A stretch of 28,910 nucleotides of DNA from positions 1 to 28,910 of the forward strand of contig JALOBP010000033.1 of assembly GCA_023228295.1 (NCBI GenBank), read 5' to 3'. How positions within the stretch are numbered: position 1 is the stretch's first letter; the number at the start of each line of letters is the position of its first letter. The DNA is from Methanoregula sp. Lineage in GTDB: Archaea > Halobacteriota > Methanomicrobia > Methanomicrobiales > Methanospirillaceae. Positions 8,637 to 16,716 of this stretch are shown here, in pieces. The notes below the pieces were generated by a model, which saw only the letters and a program-made list of their open reading frames with translations, was not told the DNA's origin and did not search any database. Made by a program: the position numbers and the translations under genes.

Positions 8637-9626
8637 TCAGGGACTTTTCCGGTACTGGAACTCAGGTGCCTTCTTGTTCTGCTCGTAGAAATTCCCGATC
8701 AGGTCGTTTGCGAGTTCCTGGAGATTATGCGGGAGGACTTTCTGGCCAAGTATCTGGTACGAGAACTGCAGCATATGCCCACCCCACTCTTTTTTGGTCT
8801 GGCCTGGTAACGCGCCGGCAATGTCATCCGACTGGCCGATGAACAGGACTTCCTGTGTACCGGCATCGGTGAGAATATAGAGCCCTGCACCGGGTTCTGT
8901 TTTGCCTATGTTCTCGTCCGTGAGCGGTACTGCCGGTGTCCATTCAAGGCCCATCCAGTCAGGATACCCGGGTTTTCCTGTTGCCTCCAGCGGCGGGATA
9001 CTCGGGAACCCGGCCGGGTTGTCCTTCTGCCCGTCTTCGAGTTTGCCGCCCCGCAGTTTTTCATTTTTGTTCGATGACCTGCGGTACCGTGGGTGGAACC
9101 GCCCGAAGTTGCAGAGCGGTGACTCCCCGTGGTCCTGCCGGTAGCGGTAGAGCAGGAATGCTTCCATCCCTCTGCGCCCGGCACCCGAGGCATCCAGCGG
9201 TGCTGTGGAGCATTCGAGCATAACAGGTTCAGCCTCATCAGTTTCATCGTCACAGTCCGGTGATCGGTCTGGACAGGTCTCTTTATCGGCAGCGGCAATC
9301 CATTCCACCCAGTACGCCCACAGGCACGGGGCCTCTTTATGGGGATCGCTCCATGGCATCAGGTCGCCGCGCCGCAGGGCCTGCCGGAGCTCGGAGAGTT
9401 TTTTGTGCAGGGACTGGCCGGTCTCGCCAATGTAGAGCAGGAAATCTTTGCCCACCGGCCGGATACGGTAAATCCCGGGAGCTTTCTGGATGTAAAAGTA
9501 CTCCCGCGGTGCATTGAATGGCACCCACGGGGACCAGTCAAGGTCGAGCCATACCTCGGAGAGGCACTCGGAATCGCCAGGGTTTTCCGGGGCCTGGGAC
9601 AGGATCGGTTCGGGATCGGGCGGCAT
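8637..9626 (-). CDS. tandem GIY-YIG-like domain protein
   Basis: A 329-residue protein with two GIY-YIG-like units, each introduced by a similar lead (LDWSPWVPF and LEWTPAVPL). Unit 1 (about residues 25-175) keeps the core: GIYRI, then LLYIGETG, a basic helix (LHKKLSELR), a Glu in a later helix (GMEAFLLYRYR) and an Asn (LCNFGRF), matching the nuclease catalytic set of Tyr, Arg, Glu and Asn. Unit 2 (about residues 220-325) has GLYIL, LFIGQS and a Glu helix (LQELANDLIGNF), but no Asn at the expected place, so it may be inactive or bind DNA. A low-complexity acidic loop interrupts unit 1. The gene lies 135 nt downstream of the kinase gene on the same strand. I infer a DNA-processing effector; substrate unknown. 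Confidence 0.65.
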   Translation of the reverse strand: MPPDPEPILSQAPENPGDSECLSEVWLDLDWSPWVPFNAPREYFYIQKAPGIYRIRPVGKDFLLYIGETGQSLHKKLSELRQALRRGDLMPWSDPHKEAPCLWAYWVEWIAAADKETCPDRSPDCDDETDEAEPVMLECSTAPLDASGAGRRGMEAFLLYRYRQDHGESPLCNFGRFHPRYRRSSNKNEKLRGGKLEDGQKDNPAGFPSIPPLEATGKPGYPDWMGLEWTPAVPLTDENIGKTEPGAGLYILTDAGTQEVLFIGQSDDIAGALPGQTKKEWGGHMLQFSYQILGQKVLPHNLQELANDLIGNFYEQNKKAPEFQYRKSP

Positions 9627-9761
9627 ACGTGATACTGTATAGGGCCGATGACAGGATAAGGATTGGCGGGTTTTTTTCCTTGAATGCCCCTGCCGGTTTT
9701 TTCCTCAGACTGCCTTGTGCGGGGGCGCTCACCAGGATTCTGAATTTTCCCTGCCGGAAAA

Positions 9762-11768
9762 TTACCGGATATTGAAAATTCTCCGGATGTCCTGCAGGGC
9801 CATCTCTTCGATGGTACGCCCGAAGACTTCATAATCCGCCTGCGCCTGTGCAAGCTCCCGTGCACGTTTCTCGATGGCCGGGCGGAGCGTGATGCGTTTT
9901 TTCACGACATCTTCCTGGATGCGGCGCAGTTTCAGGGTCCCGATTTTAAGTTCCCGTTCCACCGGTTTCATCCTCGGCTGGTATTTATGGATGAGCGCCT
10001 GCATATCGTCGCGCTCGATCCCTTTAGATGGGTCGAAGAGGAAATTCCGTGCGGTTTTATCCCGCCATGCAAGAAGCTCGTTTGCCATGGTGTTGTCAAG
10101 CTGGGGAATGCTGCGTAACGCGGCTGGCGCGATGTCGGCAGCAGTCCTGATCCCTGCGGCTTTCAGGACATTCTTCAGCCCGGCCGTGATCCGGGGGTTC
10201 AGGCAGGAATCGATGCTCCAGCGCCCGAGGAATTGTCTGAGCTGCCGGTCTTTGATCGTCTGTTCGAGCGAAAGGAAATCTGCTTTGTATTCCTGCCCGA
10301 TCTTCTCGTATTTTTGCCTGAATTCGCGCAGGTGATTGAGCTGGGCAAAAAATACCTCGTCGCCTGCCTCGGCCAGCCATTTTTTGTTCCAGAGGTCCCA
10401 GAGATACCGGGCACCGTCAAGGCTGGCCTTCCGCCGCCGTTTCTCGTTCACGGTTTCATCCGGGTACAGGAAGAGTGCTGCAATGACAACTGCGGCCGGC
10501 ACGAACCAGAGATAATCTGTCACCATCTCCCCAAGCAGCATCACGATGCATACCGCCGTTATTCCCACGCCGGCAATCTGGCGGATGCCCCGGAAGTCGA
10601 GGGACCGTGCAATGCCGGGGTGGAGCGGCATAGGCCGGACAGCATAGTCCATGGGGCTGACTGACGGGATCTGTCCCGGGGGAATGATCGCCTCCACCTT
10701 CTGCCATTCTCGCCGGATATCGATTTTTGTAATGCTGTCGGCGGAAAGAAAGAGCAGGATCCCGGAGTGCTCTTCGAGCCTGCACCATGGGCAGGATGAA
10801 AGGCCCGCGTAGTAACTGTGCATGGAGTCGGCGCTGCACTTCCGCATATGGTTCTCAAGATCCTCAAGCACGTCCCACCAGTCCCCGGCCTCCGGGCGGC
10901 CGGCATGCCGTGCGCCGTCCTCGGAAAATGAAGTCTCGAAGAACCCTGCCACTTCGTCCGGGACAACCGGAAGTCCCACCGAGTTTGGCGGGGGGGCGAT
11001 CATCCTGAGCCGGGAATTTTTGCCGTATGCAAACCGGTATTCGGTGATCGCTTTCTCGATTGGCATGTCTTCTTTTCCTGAGTATACGCCGGCGTACGGG
11101 TGCCTTCCCAGAAAGAGGAGCTGGAAGATGAGGATCGCGAGCCCGAAATTGTCATGGTTCTTTGTCCGCTCCATGTCATAGTGCTTCTCTTCCTGGATTT
11201 CCGGCGGAGTGAAATGGGCTACGCCGACTTCGCAGTTGAACAGCCGGCTTCCCGACCGGACCTGGAACGAGTCGCAGTCTATGAGCCGGACACAGGCAGT
11301 CTGGTTGACCAGGATGTTTCCCTCGTTGACGTCCCCTACCACGTACCCGAATTTATGGATGACATAGAACGCGGCCGCGAGATTTTTTGCGGTTCGTACC
11401 AGGAACCGCCAGTCCGCGTGCGGAAAGACCTCCTTACGGTGCGTGGGCCCGTACGCTTTGTGGACCGGTTCGTAATCGGAAATTTTTGGCATCAGGAAGC
11501 CGACAACCGGTCCTCCGGCTTTTGCATGAAGCACGGAAGTCGGCCAGGCAGAGATTGCCTTAAGCTCGTCATTGCATCCCTTCACCATCAGGAGCAGTTT
11601 CTCCTGTTTCTGCCGGGAGAGCGGTTTATGGTAGATCTTGGCAACAACATCGTTGTGGGAGTTGATGATCGTGTATACGTCCCCTTCACCGCCGCTCCCG
11701 ATCTTCTTCCCCAGAACGATCCGGGAGCCGGAACTGTCAAAGAATGGTTTTATGGGGACTTTTGCCAT
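9762..11768 (-). CDS. protein kinase-like/helix-hairpin-helix protein (COG4248 type), TerY-P triad kinase
   Basis: A 668-residue protein. The kinase domain fills residues 1-300: glycine loop GKKIGSGGEGDVY, Lys in VVAKIYH, catalytic loop GDVNEGNILV (HRD replaced by VGD), metal loop DCDSF in place of DFG, then TPPE as the APE equivalent. A CPWC pair follows near residue 338. Two hydrophobic helices lie near 400-440. A charged helical region and a helix-hairpin-helix segment (VLKAAGIRTAADIA...LRSIPQL) near 540-575 suggest nucleic-acid contact, and the C-terminal end is coiled. Known: this kind of kinase occurs with vWA and PP2C genes as the TerY-P triad. ATG at 11768 is preferred over the TTG one codon earlier; GGTTGAT precedes it. 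It starts 5 nt after the phosphatase stop. Confidence 0.85.
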   Translation of the reverse strand: MAKVPIKPFFDSSGSRIVLGKKIGSGGEGDVYTIINSHNDVVAKIYHKPLSRQKQEKLLLMVKGCNDELKAISAWPTSVLHAKAGGPVVGFLMPKISDYEPVHKAYGPTHRKEVFPHADWRFLVRTAKNLAAAFYVIHKFGYVVGDVNEGNILVNQTACVRLIDCDSFQVRSGSRLFNCEVGVAHFTPPEIQEEKHYDMERTKNHDNFGLAILIFQLLFLGRHPYAGVYSGKEDMPIEKAITEYRFAYGKNSRLRMIAPPPNSVGLPVVPDEVAGFFETSFSEDGARHAGRPEAGDWWDVLEDLENHMRKCSADSMHSYYAGLSSCPWCRLEEHSGILLFLSADSITKIDIRREWQKVEAIIPPGQIPSVSPMDYAVRPMPLHPGIARSLDFRGIRQIAGVGITAVCIVMLLGEMVTDYLWFVPAAVVIAALFLYPDETVNEKRRRKASLDGARYLWDLWNKKWLAEAGDEVFFAQLNHLREFRQKYEKIGQEYKADFLSLEQTIKDRQLRQFLGRWSIDSCLNPRITAGLKNVLKAAGIRTAADIAPAALRSIPQLDNTMANELLAWRDKTARNFLFDPSKGIERDDMQALIHKYQPRMKPVERELKIGTLKLRRIQEDVVKKRITLRPAIEKRARELAQAQADYEVFGRTIEEMALQDIRRIFNIR

Positions 11769-11772
11769 CAAA

Positions 11773-12537
11773 TCAACCTGTTACGCGGACGGCCAGGACA
11801 AGCGTCTTGTCATCGTCGCTTCGTGCGCTGATATCGTCACGGAGGAGAAATGGCCCGAGCTGTGCGGATAATGCGCCAATGCCGTCCTCCGGGTTCTTCT
11901 TCAGTGCGGAAAAGAGCGGTGCAAAGAAACCGGCATGGGCTTTTTTTGTTGCAAACGAGAGGACCAGGTTCTGCAGGCCGTCGGTGAAAAGCGCGATCTC
12001 GTCCGGGGATTCCGCGTGACAGATCTTCAGGTTTGCGAGATACTGTTCGTCCGTGATGAAATACGTCGTGTTTGCGTACTCGCCCTGTTCGGGCCAGAAT
12101 ACGGTCTGGTAATCTGCGCCCGACCCGGTAACGATCGCCCCGTCGCCGATCTGGAAAAAAACCGCCCTGCCCCCGGATGCAACCGCACCGAGAACTGTGC
12201 AGGCATATTCCCGCAGCGATTTCCCGCTCCCTTGTGCTTCCGCAGCAACCGCGTCGCGAGCAGCAGTGACCCAGTTCTTCACCATATCGTCCGAGATGAC
12301 GGAAAGGTCAGTTGCGCCACGGATGGTTTGGGTGATCCTGTCATGGAGTGTCCGGCAGGTGATCATGGCTCCCGGTCCGCCATCCGTTGTGCTGCCGGCA
12401 CCATCGGCTGCAATACCGATGAAAAAATCATCATCCGCTATTCTGACGGAACCTGCCTTGCAGAAGTCCTGGCCGTTCTCACTGCGACAGGTGTGTGCTT
12501 TACCGGTAACAGAAGCGCTTGCGGTCTTCCATCTCAT
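11773..12537 (-). CDS. PP2C-family serine/threonine phosphatase (TerY-P triad)
   Basis: A 254-residue PP2C domain protein. The metal-binding and catalytic motifs are present in order: IAADGAGSTTDGG near residue 42 (the DG pair), QIGDGAIV near 132, ALFTDGLQN near 186 and the terminal RSDDDKTLVLAVR. A conserved Arg-like position near the N-terminus falls in the HTCRSENGQD segment. It should remove phosphate from Ser/Thr residues in the cytosol, most likely those added by the adjacent kinase. Its ATG overlaps the stop of the vWA gene (ATGA), and the kinase begins 5 nt after its stop, so all three are translationally coupled. Confidence 0.9.
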   Translation of the reverse strand: MRWKTASASVTGKAHTCRSENGQDFCKAGSVRIADDDFFIGIAADGAGSTTDGGPGAMITCRTLHDRITQTIRGATDLSVISDDMVKNWVTAARDAVAAEAQGSGKSLREYACTVLGAVASGGRAVFFQIGDGAIVTGSGADYQTVFWPEQGEYANTTYFITDEQYLANLKICHAESPDEIALFTDGLQNLVLSFATKKAHAGFFAPLFSALKKNPEDGIGALSAQLGPFLLRDDISARSDDDKTLVLAVRVTG

Positions 12538-13217
12538 ATCTCACTCCAGCCAAGGGGTGAAGCGAGCATGATCTTGTCGCCGGGATTGCTCCGGGAAGCG
12601 GATTTCATGGAATTGGAGAGCCACTGGAAGAATTCACGGAACCTGAGGCCCTGGAGTTTGACCGGTTCGCGGACCGATATCTGTTTTAAGGTTTTCATAT
12701 CGGCCTTATTGACGCCGATGGCAAAGAACGCAAAAGCCTTGCTGGCCTCGCCTTCGCGGACCATGGCGGCAGCGCTCTGCCATTCGTCTGTGGGAGCACC
12801 GTCCGTGATGAGAAAGATCCATGGCCGGTAGAACGAGATGCCGTTAGCCCGGTACTGGTCCTTCCTGTTCCGGATAAGTTCGATTCCCCTTTTTATTGCC
12901 TCGCCCATGGGTGTGTCGCCGACTGCTTCGAGCTGGGGATCGAAGAAGCACTCGGCGGTATTGAACTCGGAAAGGACCCTGACCGGGCCAAACGAGAGGA
13001 GCGCGACCTCAACGCGTTTTATGGCGAGCGAGTCGTTCTGGAGTTCGTTGTAGAATTCACGGATGCCTTCGTTGAGTTCGGTGATCGGCTGGCCCGCCAT
13101 CGATCCGGAGGTATCGAGCAATAAAAGGCAGGGGCACCTCGGCTCGGGGTTCTCTGCAAAGGTCACCGCACCCAGTGGCTGCTGGTCGGGGAGTATCATA
13201 TCCATATTGTCATCCAT
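12534..13217 (-). CDS. TerY-like von Willebrand factor A domain protein
   Basis: A 227-residue single vWA domain. The MIDAS metal site is intact: LLLDTSGSM near residue 36 (DxSxS), GDTPMGEA near 100 (Thr), and LITDGAPTD near 134 (Asp). Proteins of this length and layout are the TerY group, whose vWA domain acts as a metal-dependent protein-binding hub for the partner kinase and phosphatase. The frame opens at a GTG at 13226, but the ATG at 13217 is preferred because GGTGA sits 6 nt upstream of it. It is the first gene of the module, and its stop overlaps the phosphatase start. No ter genes for tellurite resistance are present in the window. Confidence 0.88.
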   Translation of the reverse strand: MDDNMDMILPDQQPLGAVTFAENPEPRCPCLLLLDTSGSMAGQPITELNEGIREFYNELQNDSLAIKRVEVALLSFGPVRVLSEFNTAECFFDPQLEAVGDTPMGEAIKRGIELIRNRKDQYRANGISFYRPWIFLITDGAPTDEWQSAAAMVREGEASKAFAFFAIGVNKADMKTLKQISVREPVKLQGLRFREFFQWLSNSMKSASRSNPGDKIMLASPLGWSEI

Positions 13218-13373
13218 AGATTTCACCGTAAAATGTCGGTAGTATCACTATCGGTTCGTATGTACCTGTTATGCGTTCTATTGTCTTAAATTAAATTTTT
13301 TCTTCATGGCCCGCGGGTATGGTGAGTATCCGGGAACGCTTCTGGTTACCGGCCGCCGGCCGCAAACCTACAT

Positions 13374-13380
13374 CTTTATG
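13374..13380 (+). promoter_or_regulatory. TATA-like element for the small zinc-ribbon gene
   Basis: CTTTATG is centred 27 nt before the ATG at 13404, fitting a leaderless transcript. Confidence 0.35.
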
Positions 13381-13403
13381 CAACATCCCGTCAATCAATC
13401 CCT

Positions 13404-13538
13404 ATGGAAAAACAACCTCAGGCAGTAAAAGTAAAGCGTGACCGCAGGGTCTGTGACCGGTGCCAGGACCCCAATATTGTGGAGAAGCCTGACGGGACCT
13501 ACCGCTGCAAGCGGTGCGGGTACGACAGCGGGAAGTAA
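13404..13538 (+). CDS. 44-residue zinc-ribbon protein
   Basis: A very small, strongly basic protein. After a Lys/Arg-rich start it has RVCDRCQD and, 14 residues after the second Cys, YRCKRCGYDSG, forming a four-Cys zinc ribbon; the order CxxC-x14-CxxC and the ending resemble the ribbons of ribosomal S27ae/L37-like proteins and small transcription-associated ribbons. It is probably cytosolic and binds zinc and perhaps nucleic acid or a protein partner. It stands alone between the vWA gene (divergent) and a secreted-protein gene. The start is the only ATG in frame, and a TATA-like element lies at the leaderless distance. Function is not known. Confidence 0.72.
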   Translation: MEKQPQAVKVKRDRRVCDRCQDPNIVEKPDGTYRCKRCGYDSGK

Positions 13539-13877
13539 TATTACGTTCCCGCGCCCGTGCAGGGCCATACCAATCCAGTGACGGATTATCGTGCATGAGC
13601 ACGCCGATCTCACTGCTATACCAGATCTTTTTTCCTTATATCCCGGGACCCCCGGACTGAATGCGGCAGCCGTGGCGCATCACGGCGCCTGAATCACTCC
13701 CCCGGTGTGAGGGAACCGTTACCAGGCAGCACCCGGCAGGAATAATAAAAAACCTTTACTATTCATTACTATACATATACGATACATAAATCTACAACCA
13801 TTTGCATGTCTGGAAATTTCCGGTGCAATGGGTGTAACGACTAAACAAAATCCTCTTTCCCCGGACGAAGTGTCTTC
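13539..13877. other. intergenic region with AT-rich promoter-like block
   Basis: No gene is supported here. The segment 13745-13800 is very AT-rich against the surrounding GC-rich DNA and holds several TATA-like strings (for example CATATACGATACATAAATC). This is probably promoter DNA for the secreted protein gene at 13878, which would then have a leader of about 70 nt. A 12-codon frame at 13806 containing CNGC is too short to call. Confidence 0.4.
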
Positions 13878-14702
13878 ATGCATTCCCGCGAACTCCTGGT
13901 GACCTGCGCCGGTCTTGGTATTGCCGTTGTTATCGCAGGGTGCATGGTTGCCGGTTTTTCCGCGCTCGGTATGCCATCCGGCATTCTCTCTTCCTTCCTT
14001 GGGCCAGCATCCGGAGAAACACCGGATTATTCGCCCAACCGTACGATCACGCTTGGCGTCACCCTGCCCGCATCCCCGGCAACGGTGCCGTCATACCGGA
14101 TAATCTCGGTTGAGAGTTATACGATCCCGTTACGGGAGACGTTTACGGTAAGAAAGAATATCCCGTCCGTGGAAGAAGCACCGGCTCTGGCAAAGAATGC
14201 ACTCCTGGATTATGGTGGATTACCTCCCGATGCGGTCCTGGAAAATACCTGCCAGTCATTCATGGGACAATATGATACGAGCCGTGGGGTCGTCACCGGC
14301 CAGTACCCGCAGTACACCCGGGTCCGGTATCGGCAGTATGTCAACGGCTCGCCGGTTATAGGAACCGGGCTGTCGGTGGAGCTGGGCGGCGATGGTGAGA
14401 TGCCGGGAATAACCAAAGCATGGACCGTTCTTGAGTATACCGGCGATATCCCCGTCATCTCTGCGGAGGAAGCATTCGAAAAACTCCGTGCTCATGAACT
14501 GCTCAACATGCCCCAGTGCTGTATCGATGATACGGTCATAATCCGGGTTGAGCCCGGCTATCATGTGAATAATCTCAACCGTATTCCTTCACGCGAACCG
14601 CCTCTTCAAGACCCCTGCACACCGGTCTGGATCTTTTATGGCATAAAACCCGGAACTGACGCTGACCCATTCCCGCTGCTGGTCCGTGCCACGAGAAGAT
14701 GA
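13878..14702 (+). CDS. secreted lipoprotein-like hypothetical protein
   Basis: A 274-residue protein with an N-terminal hydrophobic helix (residues 8-26) holding a lipobox-like VVIAGC, so it may be lipid-anchored outside the cell, or simply held by the helix. A Pro/Ser/Thr-rich spacer follows, then a globular part with a VEEAPALAKNALLDYGGLPPDAVL segment (about residues 94-118), and paired RVRYRQYVNGSPVIG and ISAEEAFEKLRAH segments. This alternation of a helix with strands resembles PepSY-like modules, but I cannot assign the family firmly. It has no obvious operon partner. The ATG is the first in frame; no clear SD is seen. Confidence 0.6.
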   Translation: MHSRELLVTCAGLGIAVVIAGCMVAGFSALGMPSGILSSFLGPASGETPDYSPNRTITLGVTLPASPATVPSYRIISVESYTIPLRETFTVRKNIPSVEEAPALAKNALLDYGGLPPDAVLENTCQSFMGQYDTSRGVVTGQYPQYTRVRYRQYVNGSPVIGTGLSVELGGDGEMPGITKAWTVLEYTGDIPVISAEEAFEKLRAHELLNMPQCCIDDTVIIRVEPGYHVNNLNRIPSREPPLQDPCTPVWIFYGIKPGTDADPFPLLVRATRR

Positions 14703-14786
14703 GCGGCACCGGGCGTTACCCGGAATCCCTTTGAGCGGATACATTTATTTTCCCGGCAGGGCCACATTTTCCGGGTTTTTTTACCA

Positions 14787-15149
14787 ATGCAGCCACGCGA
14801 GTTAATCAGGGCCTGGATCGATGCATTCAACCAGGCCGATGCCGATGCTGTTGCCGCTTTTTACGCGGAAGATGCGATCAATCACCAGGTTGCCGAGTCG
14901 CCGGTGCAGGGCCGGGAGGCCATCTGCCGGTTTTTCAGGGAATCGTTTGCTATGGCAAAGATGGTCTGTATCGTCGAAAACCTGTTCGAAGATGGCGAGT
15001 GGGCAATCCTTGAATGGCGCGACCCGCTCGGTCTCCGTGGCTGTGGTTTCTTCCATATCGTGAACGACAAGATTGTCTTCCAGCGCGGGTACTGGGACAA
15101 GCTCTCGTTTCTCCGGGTCCAGGGTCTTCCCCTGCCGGATGATCTCTAA
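14787..15149 (+). CDS. SnoaL-like/NTF2-fold protein
   Basis: A 120-residue protein of the NTF2-like superfamily. The opening helix ELIRAWIDAFNQADADAVAAFYAEDAINHQV is the SnoaL/ketosteroid isomerase-like pattern (helix, then the AFYAEDA turn, then a polar pocket). The rest predicts the curved sheet, with WAILEWRDP and GCGFFHIVNDKIVFQRGYWD strands. Members act as small-molecule isomerases, hydrolases or binding proteins; many are uncharacterised, and no substrate can be given. A TATA-like ATACATTTATTTT lies near 14740-14752, followed by a C/G-rich inverted repeat and a T run in the leader. It is monocistronic as far as can be seen. Confidence 0.82.
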   Translation: MQPRELIRAWIDAFNQADADAVAAFYAEDAINHQVAESPVQGREAICRFFRESFAMAKMVCIVENLFEDGEWAILEWRDPLGLRGCGFFHIVNDKIVFQRGYWDKLSFLRVQGLPLPDDL

Positions 15150-15391
15150 AGCCTTACGATCCCTGCCTTTGTGCGGGTATTACACCCGTAAATCGGCATT
15201 TCCTGTGGGGGACCGGGATCGAAAATCTTCTTTTGCCGTCCCCCTGTTTATGGTAACCATGCCCCGGGGATCCCTATCCTGGACAGAAGACATTTACCAA
15301 ATACCCGGCTGGCGTATTACCGGGCGTACTATGAGTGCTCCTGCCCGCGTGCGGAATGTGAATACCTGCATTGCGATCTATGGCAAAGAAA

Positions 15392-15546
15392 TACTCTTTG
15401 GGTAATGTACGATTTCAAGCCCCTGAATCCAGGATGGATTTACTAAGAAATCGTATGCGCCCCCGACCCCAATGGGATGATGGATAGCGTAAGGGGGGCG
15501 GACTATTGTCAGAGTCAGATGTTTGGGGCTGGATTGGCATGTTACC
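15392..15546. repeat. dispersed repeat element, short inverted copy
   Basis: The reverse complement matches both ends of the element at 3871-4180, but lacks about 160 bp of its middle. The near-palindrome CCTGAATCCAGG at 15422-15433 corresponds to the perfect CCTGGATCCAGG of the other copy. It lies between two convergent genes. The remaining intergenic DNA, 15150-15391 and 15547-15677, shows no gene I can support. Confidence 0.7.
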
Positions 15547-15677
15547 CTCCAAAAAACCGGGGTTCCTGCGCCCGGGCTGCATCGTTACCTGAATGTCTTG
15601 GGCGCTCTGCTCACATAAAATAAAGTGCCTGGTTTCACAAGCGTAAAAATAAGAAAAATATTATCCGTCAAGACACT

Positions 15678-15857
15678 TCAGAAGCGGGGCTTCCGGTGTT
15701 TCGGCAGGCAGTCCCGGCAATAGACGGGCCTTCCCTCGGTTGGCTTGAACGGTACTTCGCATTCTTTTCCGCAGTCTGAACAGACTACTTTTGTCATTTC
15801 ACGGGGACCCATATCGCGGGGACCGCGGCTTCCGCCAAAATCTGATGATCCAAACAT
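15678..15857 (-). CDS. CxxC-x17-CxxC zinc-ribbon protein
   Basis: A 59-residue protein. A Gly/Arg-rich N-terminus (FGGSRGPRDMGPREM) precedes one zinc ribbon: VCSDCGKEC at residues 26-32, then exactly 17 residues after the first CxxC the second pair YCRDC, and a basic PKHRKPRF end. This spacing and the conserved EVPFKPTEGRPVYCRDC core define the CxxC-x17-CxxC family common in methanogens and also known from bacteria. It probably binds zinc and nucleic acid in the cytosol; its role is unknown. The ATG at 15857 is preferred, though a GTG three codons upstream lies at the leaderless distance (about 31 nt) from a GTATTATACT TATA box at 15892-15901. Confidence 0.85.
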   Translation of the reverse strand: MFGSSDFGGSRGPRDMGPREMTKVVCSDCGKECEVPFKPTEGRPVYCRDCLPKHRKPRF

Positions 15858-15891
15858 TAAGTTCACTCGTACTGTCTGATTAAAGAACAGT

Positions 15892-15901
15892 GTATTATAC
15901 T
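15892..15901 (-). promoter_or_regulatory. TATA box for the CxxC-x17-CxxC gene
   Basis: The minus strand reads AGTATAATAC, about 31 nt before the GTG at 15866 and 40 nt before the ATG at 15857. It is a good archaeal TATA match and the only one in this gap. Confidence 0.5.
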
Positions 15902-16024
15902 ATTGGTTGCCCGGGTATAAGCATTCGAGCATTGTGACCCTGCAATAAATGCACCTGCCGGGAAAGCCGGACTGAGATCCATTCACGTCGTATTTTCGGG
16001 AAAAAACACGGCCCGGCTGAATTT

Positions 16025-16516
16025 TTATACCGCATCAATGACTTTTTTCACAACGGTCTCGAAATCCTCGTCCGAACACTCGATTTCGATATCGGCATAA
16101 TTCTCATACAGGGAGACCCGTTCGTTATACATTTCCCGGAGGCTCTCACCGGCACGCAGCACAATTCCGCGTGTCGTGATGTTCCGGAGCCTCTTTTCCA
16201 TCTCCTCAAACGAGATCTTCAGGTAGACAATAACGCCGCCCGATTTCAGGTGTTCCATCGCAAGCCGGCTGAAAACAACGCTGCCTCCGGTTGCAATGAC
16301 CGCATTGCCGCGGTGGAGTGTGAGAACCGTTTCCGCCTCGATCTTCTTGAACGCGTCGGGTCCGTCCGTGTCGATAATCTCCTGCAGGTGCCTCCCGGTC
16401 TGTTCCTGCATCACAAGGTCCGTATCAATGAAATTCCGCCGCAATGCCTTTGCAAGGATAACTCCCGCGGTGCTCTTGCCTGCGCCGGGCATGCCAATAA
16501 GGATGATGTTTTTCAT
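16025..16516 (-). CDS. shikimate kinase-like P-loop kinase (AroK type)
   Basis: A 163-residue P-loop kinase. Walker A is GMPGAGKST at residues 8-16, followed by NFIDTD (the shikimate-binding DxD position), an FKKIEAE segment, and VIATGGSVV near 75 (the GG substrate loop). A lid-like region with RLRNITTRGI follows near 110. This is the bacterial AroK layout. Known biology: most methanogens phosphorylate shikimate with an unrelated GHMP kinase, so this may be a second or different small-molecule kinase. The frame is open for 44 more codons upstream, but MKNIILIGMPGAGKS is the normal family start. It seems to be transcribed alone. Confidence 0.8.
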   Translation of the reverse strand: MKNIILIGMPGAGKSTAGVILAKALRRNFIDTDLVMQEQTGRHLQEIIDTDGPDAFKKIEAETVLTLHRGNAVIATGGSVVFSRLAMEHLKSGGVIVYLKISFEEMEKRLRNITTRGIVLRAGESLREMYNERVSLYENYADIEIECSDEDFETVVKKVIDAV

Positions 16517-16716
16517 GAGGCGGTGTTCTCCGGATCCTGTTGTTGCGTTGTTAGGCACAGTATCATATAAAAAGTGATGGCTTGCCGCTGGTGACGTATC
16601 CTGCCGGGTGCCGGAACGGACATTATCCCGGTTCCCGGCACTGCCCACCCTTCGTTACCGGACAGCCGGATGATGGGGGTCGGGGAGATCCCCGGCCGTG
16701 ATGCAGGGGCCCATTT

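Noticed and set aside
11935..12831. 298-codon plus-strand frame
   Set aside because: It is antisense to PP2C and vWA genes with intact catalytic motifs.
13806..13844. 12-codon frame with a CNGC motif
   Set aside because: It is too short, and nothing supports translation.
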